From assembly GCA_030041455.1 (NCBI GenBank), contig JASHNV010000100.1, positions 1-37,245 of the forward strand: DNA of 37,245 nucleotides, in the 5' to 3' direction. Position 1 is the first letter of the stretch; every line of letters starts with the position of its first letter. Position numbers and translations under genes: made by a program. The notes beneath the pieces were generated by a model. That model saw only the letters and a list, made by a program, of their open reading frames with translations, was not told the DNA's origin and searched no databases. Shown one piece after another: positions 22,942 to 30,457 of this stretch. Source of the stretch: Spirochaetia bacterium (GTDB lineage Bacteria; Spirochaetota; Spirochaetia; DAHUYW01).

Positions 22942-22980
22942 CTTATCTCTGGGCCGGCCCTGCCGATAGCTAAAGATAAG
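22942..22980. promoter_or_regulatory. Inverted repeat ahead of the 129-residue hypothetical gene
   Basis: CTTATCT (22942-22948) pairs with AGATAAG (22974-22980), enclosing the palindrome GGGCCGGCCC (22951-22960). It ends 8 nt before ATG 22989 and overlaps the ribosome site region (AGAGGA). It may be a leader hairpin limiting translation or an operator. Confidence 0.35.
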
Positions 22981-22988
22981 AGGACCGT

Positions 22989-23378
22989 ATGGAGATCAGA
23001 GCGATTTCCCCCGAGACGATTCCCCTCGTCAACATCGTGGCGGCGCGCGTCAACACGACGAGCACCGTCTCGGTGCCCGTCGACCCGGACGCTCTCCTCT
23101 ACGCGCGCTTCAAGCACATCTCCGGAGTGCCGGCGACCGACGGCGACCAGGGGGTGTCGATCGAGCGGCTGCGCATCCTCGACAGTCTCATCGACCGCCT
23201 CGTCGCGACGAACGGCCAAAAGGCCTACGTGCGCGACGTGAGGGGCATGTCGCCGAACGAGGCCGAGACGCTGATCTCCCGCTACGAGCAGGAGCTGCAT
23301 TCCGCGCTCCGCGCCTCCCGGCCGGAGCCCTACCGGGACTCCGCCGCAGCGGGTATCCTCCTCAATCTCGTCGCATAG
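22989..23378 (+). CDS. Hypothetical protein, 129 residues
   Basis: Starts MEIRAISPETIPLVNIV with AGAGGA 5-6 nt ahead. It is a soluble, mixed alpha/beta protein without signal or membrane segments. The central part HISGVPATDGDQGVSIERLRILDSLIDRLV suggests two helices. I recognise no family. Codon use matches the neighbours and the open frame is well bounded, so it is probably a real gene. Its 3' end overlaps the convergent metallo-hydrolase gene by 17 bp. It follows the DksA-like gene by 74 bp, perhaps co-transcribed. Confidence 0.7.
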   Translation: MEIRAISPETIPLVNIVAARVNTTSTVSVPVDPDALLYARFKHISGVPATDGDQGVSIERLRILDSLIDRLVATNGQKAYVRDVRGMSPNEAETLISRYEQELHSALRASRPEPYRDSAAAGILLNLVA

Positions 23379-24063
23379 CGCCGCTACCCAGGGCGTGGCT
23401 GAAAAAAGGATTATGAAGCTGCTCGCGCTCGATGGTCGTGAAAGGCCCGTGGCCCGGAAAGACGCGGGTGCTCGGCGGGAGGGTGAAGAGCCGCGTGCGG
23501 ATGGTCTCGCGAAGCAGCGCTCGATCGCGGGCGGTGAGGCCGGTCTCGCCGATGCCCTCGAAGAACAGGGTGTCTCCCGAGAATAGGAGCTCCTGGCCTT
23601 CGCTGTACAGGCACATGCTTCCCGGCGTGTGGCCGGGAGTGTGAATGACGCAGAGCTCGGAACCGAATACGAAATCCCCTTCATGGGAGAAAACGTCGGG
23701 TTTCGGAAGGTTCGCGATCGCCTGCTCGTAGGAGGCGCCCGAGCCGGATTCCATCTTCGCGATGTTCCTTCGATGCTTTTGCTTCGCGGCCCGGCCGAAG
23801 TAGGAGGCGTCGGCCTCGTGGACCGCGACGGGCACGCGAATGGACAGCTCCTCGAAATGCCGCCGGATGCTCTCGGCGGCGGAGATGTGGTCGATGTGCC
23901 CGTGGGTCAGCACGATTCCGCGCGGCCGCAAGTTCTTGACGGTCATGCGCTCGATGATCTTGTCTTCTTCGGCGCCGGGGTCGATGACCAGGCACTCCTT
24001 CTTCCATTCCGAGTAAATGTACGCGTTGGTATTCATCGGACCTACAGCAATTCGCTCGACCAT
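23362..24063 (-). CDS. Metallo-beta-lactamase-fold hydrolase, glyoxalase II-like
   Basis: 233 residues from ATG 24063. MVERIAVGPMNTNAYIY is the standard start of this branch. Metal ligands are complete: HGHIDH (His54, His56, Asp58, His59), His141/His145 in HTPGHTPGS, Asp164 in SGDTLF, and His205 in FPGHGP. The family hydrolyses thioesters such as S-lactoylglutathione or related substrates and includes YcbL/YqgX-type proteins lacking strict glutathione specificity. A longer frame to 24123 would overlap the divergent membrane-protein gene start and the extended -10 region. The 17-bp tail overlap with the convergent gene is unusual but both frames look intact. Confidence 0.88.
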   Translation of the reverse strand: MVERIAVGPMNTNAYIYSEWKKECLVIDPGAEEDKIIERMTVKNLRPRGIVLTHGHIDHISAAESIRRHFEELSIRVPVAVHEADASYFGRAAKQKHRRNIAKMESGSGASYEQAIANLPKPDVFSHEGDFVFGSELCVIHTPGHTPGSMCLYSEGQELLFSGDTLFFEGIGETGLTARDRALLRETIRTRLFTLPPSTRVFPGHGPFTTIEREQLHNPFFSHALGSGAMRRD

Positions 24064-24071
24064 GCTACAAT
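24063..24071 (+). promoter_or_regulatory. Extended -10 promoter for the membrane protein gene
   Basis: TGC-TACAAT: TG one base before a good -10 hexamer (24066-24071), about 38 nt upstream of ATG 24110. No clear -35, as expected for an extended -10 promoter. It overlaps the first codons of the divergent hydrolase gene. Confidence 0.45.
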
Positions 24072-24109
24072 CACGGTACGTCTTTTGATTCGAAGTATCA
24101 AGGGCGGCT

Positions 24110-25297
24110 ATGGACTCACTCATCCTCGTCCTTGCGCTCGCGGTGGTTTTCTACGGGCTGATTCCGGGCTTCGGCGCCTTCTACGTCCGCCGTCGATGGC
24201 GGGAGTTCAGGCGGCGGATCATCAGCGCTTCCCTCTATCCTCTCGCGGAATACCGGAGCCTGAGGCGGACGGAGCACGGCTTCGTCGGCAATCTTCGTTT
24301 TTTTGGGGGCTTGGAGGCGACCCAGGGCGACGACGTGGTCTGGCTGCGCAGCGGAAGCCTCTCGGTCGCCGCCGAGCTCAAGAAGGTGGCCGTCTACTGG
24401 CTTCCGTCCTTTGCGTTCGTGGAGGCGGAGGGACCGGTCGAGATCAACGAGGAATCCCTCCCCGACGAGACACCGACCAGGGTCCGCTGGGAGCGGATCT
24501 TCTCGCTTCCCGAGGGGACGCAGGTCTTCGTGAGCGGCCCCCTGTACATCGACCGCGGCCGGCCGGTCTTCCGCTCCGACCGCCAGCGCTCCCTCACCGT
24601 CGTCATCTACGACGGCCAGCAGAACACCATCCTCAGGCGCTCGATCTGGGGAGGCCGCCATCGCAACGAGTACGTGAACCCCTTCACCCCCGGCTCGATC
24701 ACCGCGGGGTCGTTCTCGCTCCTCATCCTTGCCTACATCCTGCTCCGCTCGCCGCAGCTCAGGTTGCCGGCGATCATCGCCCTCACGGCGAGCCTTTTCC
24801 CGCTGCTCGTCCTCCTGCCGCCGGGGCTGCTGTTCTTCTTTCTCTACAGGAACTGGTGGAAGGAGGCGCGCTTCCTGCGAGCCGAGCGCGACATGCTTCT
24901 CCTGCCCTTGAGGTACTTTCCGGATTTTCCGACCGGGAGCGCTTCGGTGCGCCTGCCCGACGGCGAGGCCTACGTCATGGAGCGCCACGCCGAGCGCGCC
25001 GAGGCGATCGCCCGCCTCGGCGCCGGCAAAATCAGGCAGGCGACGCGGCTCGGCTCCGCCGCGCTGCGCGAAGCCGACTACTACGTCTTCGGCGGTCCCG
25101 CGCAGGGAGGCCCGCTCGGGCGGCCGCTTGACCCGATGGCGGAGCTCATCATGATCCCCGGCCATCCGCTCGAGCTCTCGCGGCGCTGCTCCAAGCGCGC
25201 GAGGTTGTTCGAGCTCCTCTCGACCGGCGCGATCGTGGTCGGGCTCCTCATGAACCTGTGTATCTTGCTCGTCCTGCTCGCGGCGCTGATCAAGTAG
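24110..25297 (+). CDS. Membrane protein of unknown function, 395 residues
   Basis: Predicted topology: N-terminal helix (about 2-25), a soluble region of 165 residues rich in beta strands (including VFVSGPLYIDRGRPVF), two central helices (about 200-246), a basic soluble part, and a C-terminal helix (about 370-395, GAIVVGLLMNLCILLVLLAALIK). I recognise no named domain, but the double soluble/double membrane layout and phrases such as EGTQVFVSGPL and ADYYVFGGPAQ recall membrane proteins with one outer-facing beta domain (E3-ligase-like MULAN/GIDE domain layout), a loose resemblance only. It overlaps the convergent helicase-like gene by 8 bp at its 3' end. Confidence 0.75.
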   Translation: MDSLILVLALAVVFYGLIPGFGAFYVRRRWREFRRRIISASLYPLAEYRSLRRTEHGFVGNLRFFGGLEATQGDDVVWLRSGSLSVAAELKKVAVYWLPSFAFVEAEGPVEINEESLPDETPTRVRWERIFSLPEGTQVFVSGPLYIDRGRPVFRSDRQRSLTVVIYDGQQNTILRRSIWGGRHRNEYVNPFTPGSITAGSFSLLILAYILLRSPQLRLPAIIALTASLFPLLVLLPPGLLFFFLYRNWWKEARFLRAERDMLLLPLRYFPDFPTGSASVRLPDGEAYVMERHAERAEAIARLGAGKIRQATRLGSAALREADYYVFGGPAQGGPLGRPLDPMAELIMIPGHPLELSRRCSKRARLFELLSTGAIVVGLLMNLCILLVLLAALIK

Positions 25298-26822
25298 AGC
25301 CGGACTGCTCGTCGCGCTTGCGGGCGCGGTTGACGGTGATCTTTCTGCCGCGGTAGTCGGTTCCGTCGAGCAGGCCGATGGCTTTGTCGGCGAGGCTTTC
25401 GGGAAGGTCCACGAAGGAATAGTTGTCGAGAACCTTGATGTTCCCGATCGCAGCGGCGTCGATTTTGAGCGCCGCGGAAAAGAGCTTGGAGAGATCCTTC
25501 GGAAACGCCTTGCGGTTCTTGCCGACGCTCACGAAGAGCGTCTTCATCTCCCCCTGAGGAGCCCGGCCGGCCGCCGGCTGGCCGCCGAACAGCTCTTTGA
25601 GGATGAAGGCGGCGAAATAGCCTCGCAGAAACAGCGGGACGTGCCGTCCGATGATCTTGCGAAAGCGGTTCAGCTCGTCGGGATCCTCGTTCTCCTTGAT
25701 CCGCTTGAGGATGCTCGTGATCCGCCCTTTCAAGACCTCATCGGGCGAGGGGTTGCTGCTCCTATCCACGTGGTGAACCTCCTGAAATCGGTGAATGGGG
25801 CCGGTTTCTTCCGGCGAGCTCAGAATGGCGAAACGGCCGCGCTCGCAGGCCCCCTTTGCCCAGGCGTCGGCGGCCTTGGTCGCCGGGACGCCGTAGAAGA
25901 AGAGCGCTTCGCAGGCGTCGGGCGCCTCGCCTCCTTCGGCGAGCTCGGCGACGACCGCGCGGAGCGCGCCGGAGGCGAGATCCCTCGACAGCGTCTGTCG
26001 CTCCTCGGCGCCGGTCCCCGCGCCGAGGTAGGCGGAGGAGATGCCCTCGTGATCGAGGTAGGCGCCCAGGGCCCGCGCGGCGGCCGGGGTGCGGCACAGT
26101 ACGAGCGAGCGGGGGAGGCCGGCCGACCACATGAGGTCGGCGAGGAGGCGCGGCTTGGACTCCTCGCTTTCGGCCTCATAGAGGTCGTAGCGGACCTGCG
26201 GGTCGGGAGAGGTCCGAAGGACCACCGGCCGCCTGAGGAGGGCGGCGAGCGGATGCGGCTCCGCGACCTCGGGATCGATGACCACGGTCTGAACTTTGGA
26301 GGGCAGCTTCGAGCAGATGAAAAGGACGTCCTTGTCGAACGCCGTCTCCTCGAAATCGAGCCCGAGCTCGATGTAGACCCGCCGGACCCGGCCGAGGGCG
26401 AGATTGTCGCGCCGAATGTGGTCGATTATCCGTTCGGACGTGCCGATAACCACCTCAAAGGGGTGCGCAAGTAGCTGCAGCTCCTTGCGGATGTTTTCAT
26501 CAACGCCGAGCTCGACGGCGGTGAGTTTCCGCGAGCCCGCCGAGGCGAGCTCCTTGATCCGCCGCCCGAACCATTTGACGCTTTCGACGCTCGACGCGAT
26601 GATAACCGTGTGAAGTCCGGCGCCCTCGCGCTCGTGGAGAAGCGGTACGACAAGAGCATGGCCAGTGTCCTCAACATTCGGAACTTCGATCACGACGTCT
26701 CGTCCCGAAAGGACGGGCACGCCGTACCTGCGCTCGGCCTTCGTCGGGCTGCCGTACCCAAGCTCGCGGCTTACCGTCAGAAAATCTCCCTCCCCTCGAG
26801 ATGTCCCGAAAATTTGAAACAC
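25290..26822 (-). CDS. DEAD-box helicase-like pseudoenzyme with DbpA RNA-binding domain
   Basis: 510 residues from GTG 26822 (AGGA 7 nt ahead). The fold order is that of a DEAD-box protein, but the catalytic motifs are gone. GYGSPTKAERRYGVPVLSGRDVVIEVPNVEDTG shows the Q-motif region without Gln and Walker A replaced by VPNVEDTG (47-54). GTSERIIDHI (127-136) stands for GTPGRLxD. DEAD is IELG (151-154), SAT is ICS (169-171), and no HRxGRxGR is found. RecA-like domain 2 is recognisable (LVLCRTPAAARALGAYL, 240-256). Residues 427-500 form a DbpA/CsdA RNA-binding domain (MKTLFVSVGKNRKAFPKDL, NIKVLDNYSFVDLPESLADKAIGLL). ATP hydrolysis is therefore unlikely; RNA or ribosome binding may persist. The frame is long and undisturbed, so it is under selection. 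A strong promoter precedes it. Confidence 0.85.
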   Translation of the reverse strand: MFQIFGTSRGEGDFLTVSRELGYGSPTKAERRYGVPVLSGRDVVIEVPNVEDTGHALVVPLLHEREGAGLHTVIIASSVESVKWFGRRIKELASAGSRKLTAVELGVDENIRKELQLLAHPFEVVIGTSERIIDHIRRDNLALGRVRRVYIELGLDFEETAFDKDVLFICSKLPSKVQTVVIDPEVAEPHPLAALLRRPVVLRTSPDPQVRYDLYEAESEESKPRLLADLMWSAGLPRSLVLCRTPAAARALGAYLDHEGISSAYLGAGTGAEERQTLSRDLASGALRAVVAELAEGGEAPDACEALFFYGVPATKAADAWAKGACERGRFAILSSPEETGPIHRFQEVHHVDRSSNPSPDEVLKGRITSILKRIKENEDPDELNRFRKIIGRHVPLFLRGYFAAFILKELFGGQPAAGRAPQGEMKTLFVSVGKNRKAFPKDLSKLFSAALKIDAAAIGNIKVLDNYSFVDLPESLADKAIGLLDGTDYRGRKITVNRARKRDEQSGST

Positions 26823-26862
26823 TTCTTCATCCTATCGGCCGCGTCAGACCCGGATTCCTATC

Positions 26863-26890
26863 ACTATAGGCGATTTCCGTCGTTTGTCAA
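26863..26890 (-). promoter_or_regulatory. Promoter of the helicase-like gene
   Basis: Minus strand TTGACA (26890-26885), 16 bp, TATAGT (26868-26863); start near 26856, leaving a leader of about 35 nt. Confidence 0.75.
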
Positions 26891-26974
26891 TGGAAGTCAT
26901 TTTTCGAATTCCTCGTTTCTCGGGAAAAAAGGACCGGATCTCGTACGTCCGGATCGGATGCGGGGCTGAGCGGC

Positions 26975-27634
26975 ATGGAGAGGACGATTCGCGCCGTGCT
27001 GTTCGACATGGACGGGGTCATCGTCGATTCCGAAGGGTTCATCCGCGACGCGGCGATCGCGATGTTCCGCGAGCTCGGTCTCGCCGTCGCGCCGCGGGAC
27101 TTCGTCCCCTTCGTCGGCACCGGCGAGAACCGCTACCTCGGCGGCGTCGCCGAGCGGTACGGCCTCGCGATCGACGTCGAGGCGGCAAAAAAGCGCACCT
27201 ACGAGCTGTTCGGCGACCTCATCAAGGGCTCCCTGAAGGCCCTTCCCGGCTCCGTCGAGTTCATCGAGCTCTGCCGGAGCCGCTCGCTGCGCATCGCGCT
27301 CGCGACGAGCGCAGACCCGGTCAAGGCTCGCGCCAATCTCGCGGAGATCGGGCTTTCCTTCGCGACCTTCGACGCCGTCGTGAGCGGGCTCGACGTCGCG
27401 CGCACGAAACCCGATCCGGACATTTACCTCGCGGCGGCGAAGCGGCTCGGCGTCGCCCCCGAGCGCTGTCTCGTCGTCGAGGACGCGCTCACCGGGCTCG
27501 CCGCCGCGCGAGCCGCGGGGTCGAGGTGCCTCATGCTCACGACGAGCTTCCCGCGAGAGACGATCGAGCCGCTCCGGCCCGACTGGATCGCCTCCGACCT
27601 TTCGAAGGCGCCTCCGGAGGCGCTTGAATGGTAG
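26975..27634 (+). CDS. HAD-superfamily hydrolase, beta-phosphoglucomutase/CbbY-like
   Basis: 219 residues. Motif I FDMDGVIVDSEG (Asp11 nucleophile, Asp13), cap domain inserted after it (LAVAPRDFVPFVGTGENRYL), motif II LATSAD, motif III Lys in ARTKPDPDIYLAAA, motif IV VEDALTGLAAARAAG. This is the type I cap subfamily of sugar phosphatases and phosphoglucomutases. It begins the run HAD - K+ channel - cNMP-binding protein: its stop overlaps the channel ATG by 7 nt, suggesting coupled translation, although a metabolic link is not evident. No ribosome site is clear ahead of the ATG. CCGGA-N9-TCCGG (around 26931-26949) precedes it. Confidence 0.9.
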   Translation: MERTIRAVLFDMDGVIVDSEGFIRDAAIAMFRELGLAVAPRDFVPFVGTGENRYLGGVAERYGLAIDVEAAKKRTYELFGDLIKGSLKALPGSVEFIELCRSRSLRIALATSADPVKARANLAEIGLSFATFDAVVSGLDVARTKPDPDIYLAAAKRLGVAPERCLVVEDALTGLAAARAAGSRCLMLTTSFPRETIEPLRPDWIASDLSKAPPEALEW

Positions 27635-28809
27635 CGAAGCGCCTGACCTCCTTTCGAAAGCGCGCGGAGGGGTTCGTCTGGACCTTCCGCCATACCCGCT
27701 TGCCGCGGCTCATCGTCGCGTTCACCGCGTTCTTCCTCGCCGCGGGAGCCGCCGTGTCGCTCTTCGAGCGGGGGCGCAACCCCCAATTCTCGACCATCGC
27801 CGACGGCTGGTGGTGGGTCATCGTCACCTTCAGCACGACCGGCTACGGCGACAAGGTCCCGGTGACTCCCGAGGGGAGGATCACCGCGGTCTTGACGATC
27901 CTCGCGGGCATCGTCGCCATGGCGGTGATATCGGGATCGCTCGCCTCGTTCTTCGTCGACCAGAATTCCCGCGCAAGGAGAGGCCTGATGCAGATAACGC
28001 GGTTGCAGAACCATTTCATCATTTGCGGATGGAAGGACCAGATGCAGGAGATTCTCCTCGACATGCTGAGCCTCTCCCCGGATCTTTCCGCGCGGATGAT
28101 CGTGATCGTGTCGAACATCGAGGGCGAAAAGGTCGACGAGCTGCGCCACGCCAAGGAGCTGAAGACCGTCAATTTCGTCCGCGGCGACTACTTCTCGGAC
28201 TCCGCGCTCGCGCGCGCCAACGTCAAGCAGGCGCGGAAGGTCCTCGTTCTCTCGGACGTCTACGAGAGCGCGGCGACCTCGGAGGTCGACTCGAAGACCG
28301 TCATGACGGTGCTCACCGTCAAGTCGATATCGAAAGACATCTACGTCTGCGCGGAGCTCATCGATCGGAAATACGAGGTCTACCTCAAGCAGGCGATGTG
28401 CGACGAGATCATCTTCACGAGCGATTTCAACAAGCGCATCCTCGGCAGCGCGTCGGCGATCAGCGGAATGTCGCACATCATCCGCGAGCTCCTCTCGCAC
28501 GAGGTAAGCACCACCCATCTCGCGACGCTCGACATCCAGCCGGATTTCATCGGGAAGCCCTACCACGAGTTCAGGACGTTCATGCACCTCGAGACCGGAC
28601 GGGTTCTTCTCGGGATCCTCGAGAACACCGGGTCGCCGAACAGGATGAAGCTTGACGCGCTGCGCGACGCGCAGAAGACCTCCGACGTCTCGCAGCTCGT
28701 CGCCAACCTCCAGTCGGTGAAGGGCCTCGAGGTCAACAAGCCGGTCTTGGTCCCGGAGGACGCCTACGTCATCCCGAAGCACTCGCGCGCGATCGTGCTG
28801 GAGCGCTGA
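27628..28809 (+). CDS. Two-TM potassium channel with RCK (TrkA-N) regulatory domain
   Basis: 393 residues. TM1 about 27-47 (RLIVAFTAFFLAAGAAVSLFE), pore helix GWWWVIVTFST, selectivity filter TTGYGD (70-75), TM2 about 86-110. The RCK/TrkA-N Rossmann domain starts at NHFIICGWKDQMQEILLDML (128-147) and continues with VRGDYFSDSALARANVKQARKVLVLSD. A further C-terminal ligand-type domain includes MHLETGRVLLGILENTG. The protein forms a tetrameric cation channel with a cytoplasmic gating ring in the MthK/Kch manner. It begins 7 nt inside the HAD gene and ends 2 nt before the cyclic-nucleotide-binding protein gene, so all three are one transcript. Confidence 0.93.
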   Translation: MVAKRLTSFRKRAEGFVWTFRHTRLPRLIVAFTAFFLAAGAAVSLFERGRNPQFSTIADGWWWVIVTFSTTGYGDKVPVTPEGRITAVLTILAGIVAMAVISGSLASFFVDQNSRARRGLMQITRLQNHFIICGWKDQMQEILLDMLSLSPDLSARMIVIVSNIEGEKVDELRHAKELKTVNFVRGDYFSDSALARANVKQARKVLVLSDVYESAATSEVDSKTVMTVLTVKSISKDIYVCAELIDRKYEVYLKQAMCDEIIFTSDFNKRILGSASAISGMSHIIRELLSHEVSTTHLATLDIQPDFIGKPYHEFRTFMHLETGRVLLGILENTGSPNRMKLDALRDAQKTSDVSQLVANLQSVKGLEVNKPVLVPEDAYVIPKHSRAIVLER

Positions 28810-28811
28810 CC

Positions 28812-29321
28812 ATGGCGCAAGCTTTGTCCTCCAACGAGGCGCTCCTCGAGAAGCTCCGCCAGATTCCGCTTTTCGCGGGCATCAAGGGAAATCCCGGGTA
28901 CATGGAGCGGCTTGTCGCGATCTGCACGGTGCGCGCCTTCAAGCGCGGCGAGGAGATCATCCGAGAGGGCGACCTCGGCTCGCAGATGTACGTTCTCGGG
29001 CTCGGAAGGGTCGGGATCCAGAAGCGCACGAGGGCGGGGGACACCTACACGGTCGTGACCTTGAAGGCCGAGCAGAACGTGTTCTTCGGGGAGCTCGCCC
29101 TGATCGACGACGAGAGGCGGTCGGCGACCGTGACCGCGATCGAGGACTCCGAATGCCTCGTCGTAGCGAAAGAGGACTTCACGGTTCTCGGCGACGAGTT
29201 CCCGGAAATAGGCCTACCCATCACGCGCGAGATCTCCAAGATCCTCTCCGCCCGCCTTCGCTCGACCACCGAGGACATGATGACGATCTTCGACGCGCTC
29301 GTGAACGAGCTCAAGGAGTAG
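28812..29321 (+). CDS. Stand-alone cyclic-nucleotide-binding domain protein
   Basis: 169 residues, a single CNB domain with a helical C-terminal tail and no helix-turn-helix, kinase or membrane part. LRQIPLFAGI starts the domain and FKRGEEIIREGDLGSQMYVLGLGRVGI is the beta-roll. The phosphate-binding cassette reads FFGELALIDDERRSATV (91-107) with the Gly-Glu pair (93-94) and Arg103, which contact ribose and phosphate in cAMP-binding proteins. It lies 2 nt behind the K+ channel gene, which suggests that it is a separate gating subunit or partner of the channel. That pairing is an inference from gene order. Whether cAMP or cGMP binds cannot be read. Confidence 0.9.
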   Translation: MAQALSSNEALLEKLRQIPLFAGIKGNPGYMERLVAICTVRAFKRGEEIIREGDLGSQMYVLGLGRVGIQKRTRAGDTYTVVTLKAEQNVFFGELALIDDERRSATVTAIEDSECLVVAKEDFTVLGDEFPEIGLPITREISKILSARLRSTTEDMMTIFDALVNELKE

Positions 29322-29328
29322 CGGGCAT

Positions 29329-29356
29329 TTGACTATTTCGCCGGAATGCGTATGAT
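29329..29356 (+). promoter_or_regulatory. Promoter of the lipoprotein-HPr unit
   Basis: TTGACT (29329-29334), 16 bp, TATGAT (29351-29356), starting right after the cNMP-protein stop and about 45 nt before the lipoprotein start. Confidence 0.7.
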
Positions 29357-29401
29357 AGCGAGCGGAATCTTCGCGCCGCGACCTCGAGGAGGACAATCGG
29401 C

Positions 29402-30082
29402 TTGAAAGGAAGGCGTTTCTCCACGATATTCCTCGGCGTCGCGTGCGCGGCGCTCCTCAGCTCGTGCCTCGGCGTGGACATGAACACCCGTTTCGCGAAG
29501 GACGGCTCGGGCGCCCTTACGGTGAAGCTCCGGCTTTCCCAGCAGATGCTCGCCATGGCGCAGGAGCAGGGCAAGTCCGCGATTCCCCTGACCAAGGAAG
29601 ACGTCGAGGCGTCCTACAAGAATCTTCCCGGCGTGAAGGTGGAGAGCGTCACGCAGGAAAATACGGATCAGGACAGGATCATCACCGCGGTGATCAGCTT
29701 TCGCGATTTCTCGGTCTTCAAGGCTACCGACGGGCTCGCCGGCTCCGGGGCGACCCTCGCGAGGAGCCCCGACGGAACGACCACCTACCGCGTGATCGTC
29801 GGCTCGCCCGACGCTTCGAAGGGGCTCCAGCAGGGGCCGTCTCAGGCGACGCCGTCGGCTCAATCGCCTCAACCCGATCCCCAGACCGAACAGGCGGTGG
29901 AGGCGATGCTCAAGAGCCTCATGAGCGGGTACTCCCTCGTCTATTCGGTCACCGCTCCCAGCAAGATTCTTTCCCACACGCTCGGCAATCTCTCCGCGGA
30001 CGGCATGACCGTCGAGTACAGCATACCGATGGCCGATTACGTCGACCTCAAAAGTCCGCTCACCTTCGCCGTGACCTGGTAG
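29402..30082 (+). CDS. Putative outer-surface lipoprotein of unknown function
   Basis: 226 residues from TTG 29402 with GAGGA 8 nt upstream. Signal sequence KGRRFSTIFLGVACAALLSSC ends in the lipobox LSSC with Cys22 as the lipidated residue. The mature part is soluble, with FAKDGSGALTVKLRLSQQM, a Pro/Gln-rich linker (SQATPSAQSPQPDPQTEQ, about 142-160), and a C-terminal half with beta-type segments. The combination of a short N-terminal VDMNTRF strand and DGSGALTVKLRLS recalls the LppM-like lipoproteins of bacteria, but I cannot assign it firmly. It lies 26 nt ahead of the HPr gene, on the same transcript. Confidence 0.8.
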   Translation: MKGRRFSTIFLGVACAALLSSCLGVDMNTRFAKDGSGALTVKLRLSQQMLAMAQEQGKSAIPLTKEDVEASYKNLPGVKVESVTQENTDQDRIITAVISFRDFSVFKATDGLAGSGATLARSPDGTTTYRVIVGSPDASKGLQQGPSQATPSAQSPQPDPQTEQAVEAMLKSLMSGYSLVYSVTAPSKILSHTLGNLSADGMTVEYSIPMADYVDLKSPLTFAVTW

Positions 30083-30108
30083 GCCGGATCGACTCCCGCG
30101 ACCGGAAC

Positions 30109-30387
30109 ATGGTCACGAAGCGCGCGGTCATTCAGAACGACGCCGGTATCCACGTGCGGCCTTCCGGTGTCATCATGCAGGAGGCGTCCGGCTACGCCGG
30201 GACCATCGTGCTCAGGACGAAGTCCGCCGAGGCGCCGCTTGAGTCCGTCATCGGTCTCATCGCGCTCGGGCTTGCGCCCGGCGACTGGGTGGACGTCACC
30301 GTTTCGGGACCCGACGAAGAGCGAACGTGCGACGCTCTCGTAGAGCTCTTCGAGCGTCGCTACGACTTCCCACCAAAAACATCATAA
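30109..30387 (+). CDS. ptsH: Phosphocarrier protein HPr
   Basis: 92 residues from ATG 30109. NDAGIHVRPSGVI places the phosphorylated His exactly at residue 15, with Arg17 as in HPr. ESVIGLIALGLAPGDWVDV places Ser at residue 46, the site used by HPr kinase/phosphorylase in Gram-positives and many spirochaetes. The long frame that begins upstream is a shadow of the lipoprotein gene. Isolated HPr genes without a PTS permease usually serve regulation, with Ser46 phosphorylation linked to carbon status. No enzyme I, HPr kinase or PTS permease gene is in the window. A slightly longer C-terminus (RRYDFPPKTS) than in E. coli HPr. Confidence 0.9.
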   Translation: MVTKRAVIQNDAGIHVRPSGVIMQEASGYAGTIVLRTKSAEAPLESVIGLIALGLAPGDWVDVTVSGPDEERTCDALVELFERRYDFPPKTS

Positions 30388-30421
30388 ACTCCATTATCTC
30401 CTTTTATCAGGAGCGCTTCAC

Positions 30422-30450
30422 TTGACAGGCCCCTGCTCGTATGGTAGCTT
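30422..30450 (+). promoter_or_regulatory. Promoter of the fab operon
   Basis: TTGACA (30422-30427), 17 bp, TAGCTT (30445-30450), with fabD ATG 30458 only 7 nt after the -10 and no Shine-Dalgarno sequence. Transcription should start at or beside the A of the ATG. Confidence 0.65.
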
Positions 30451-30457
30451 CCGTCAG

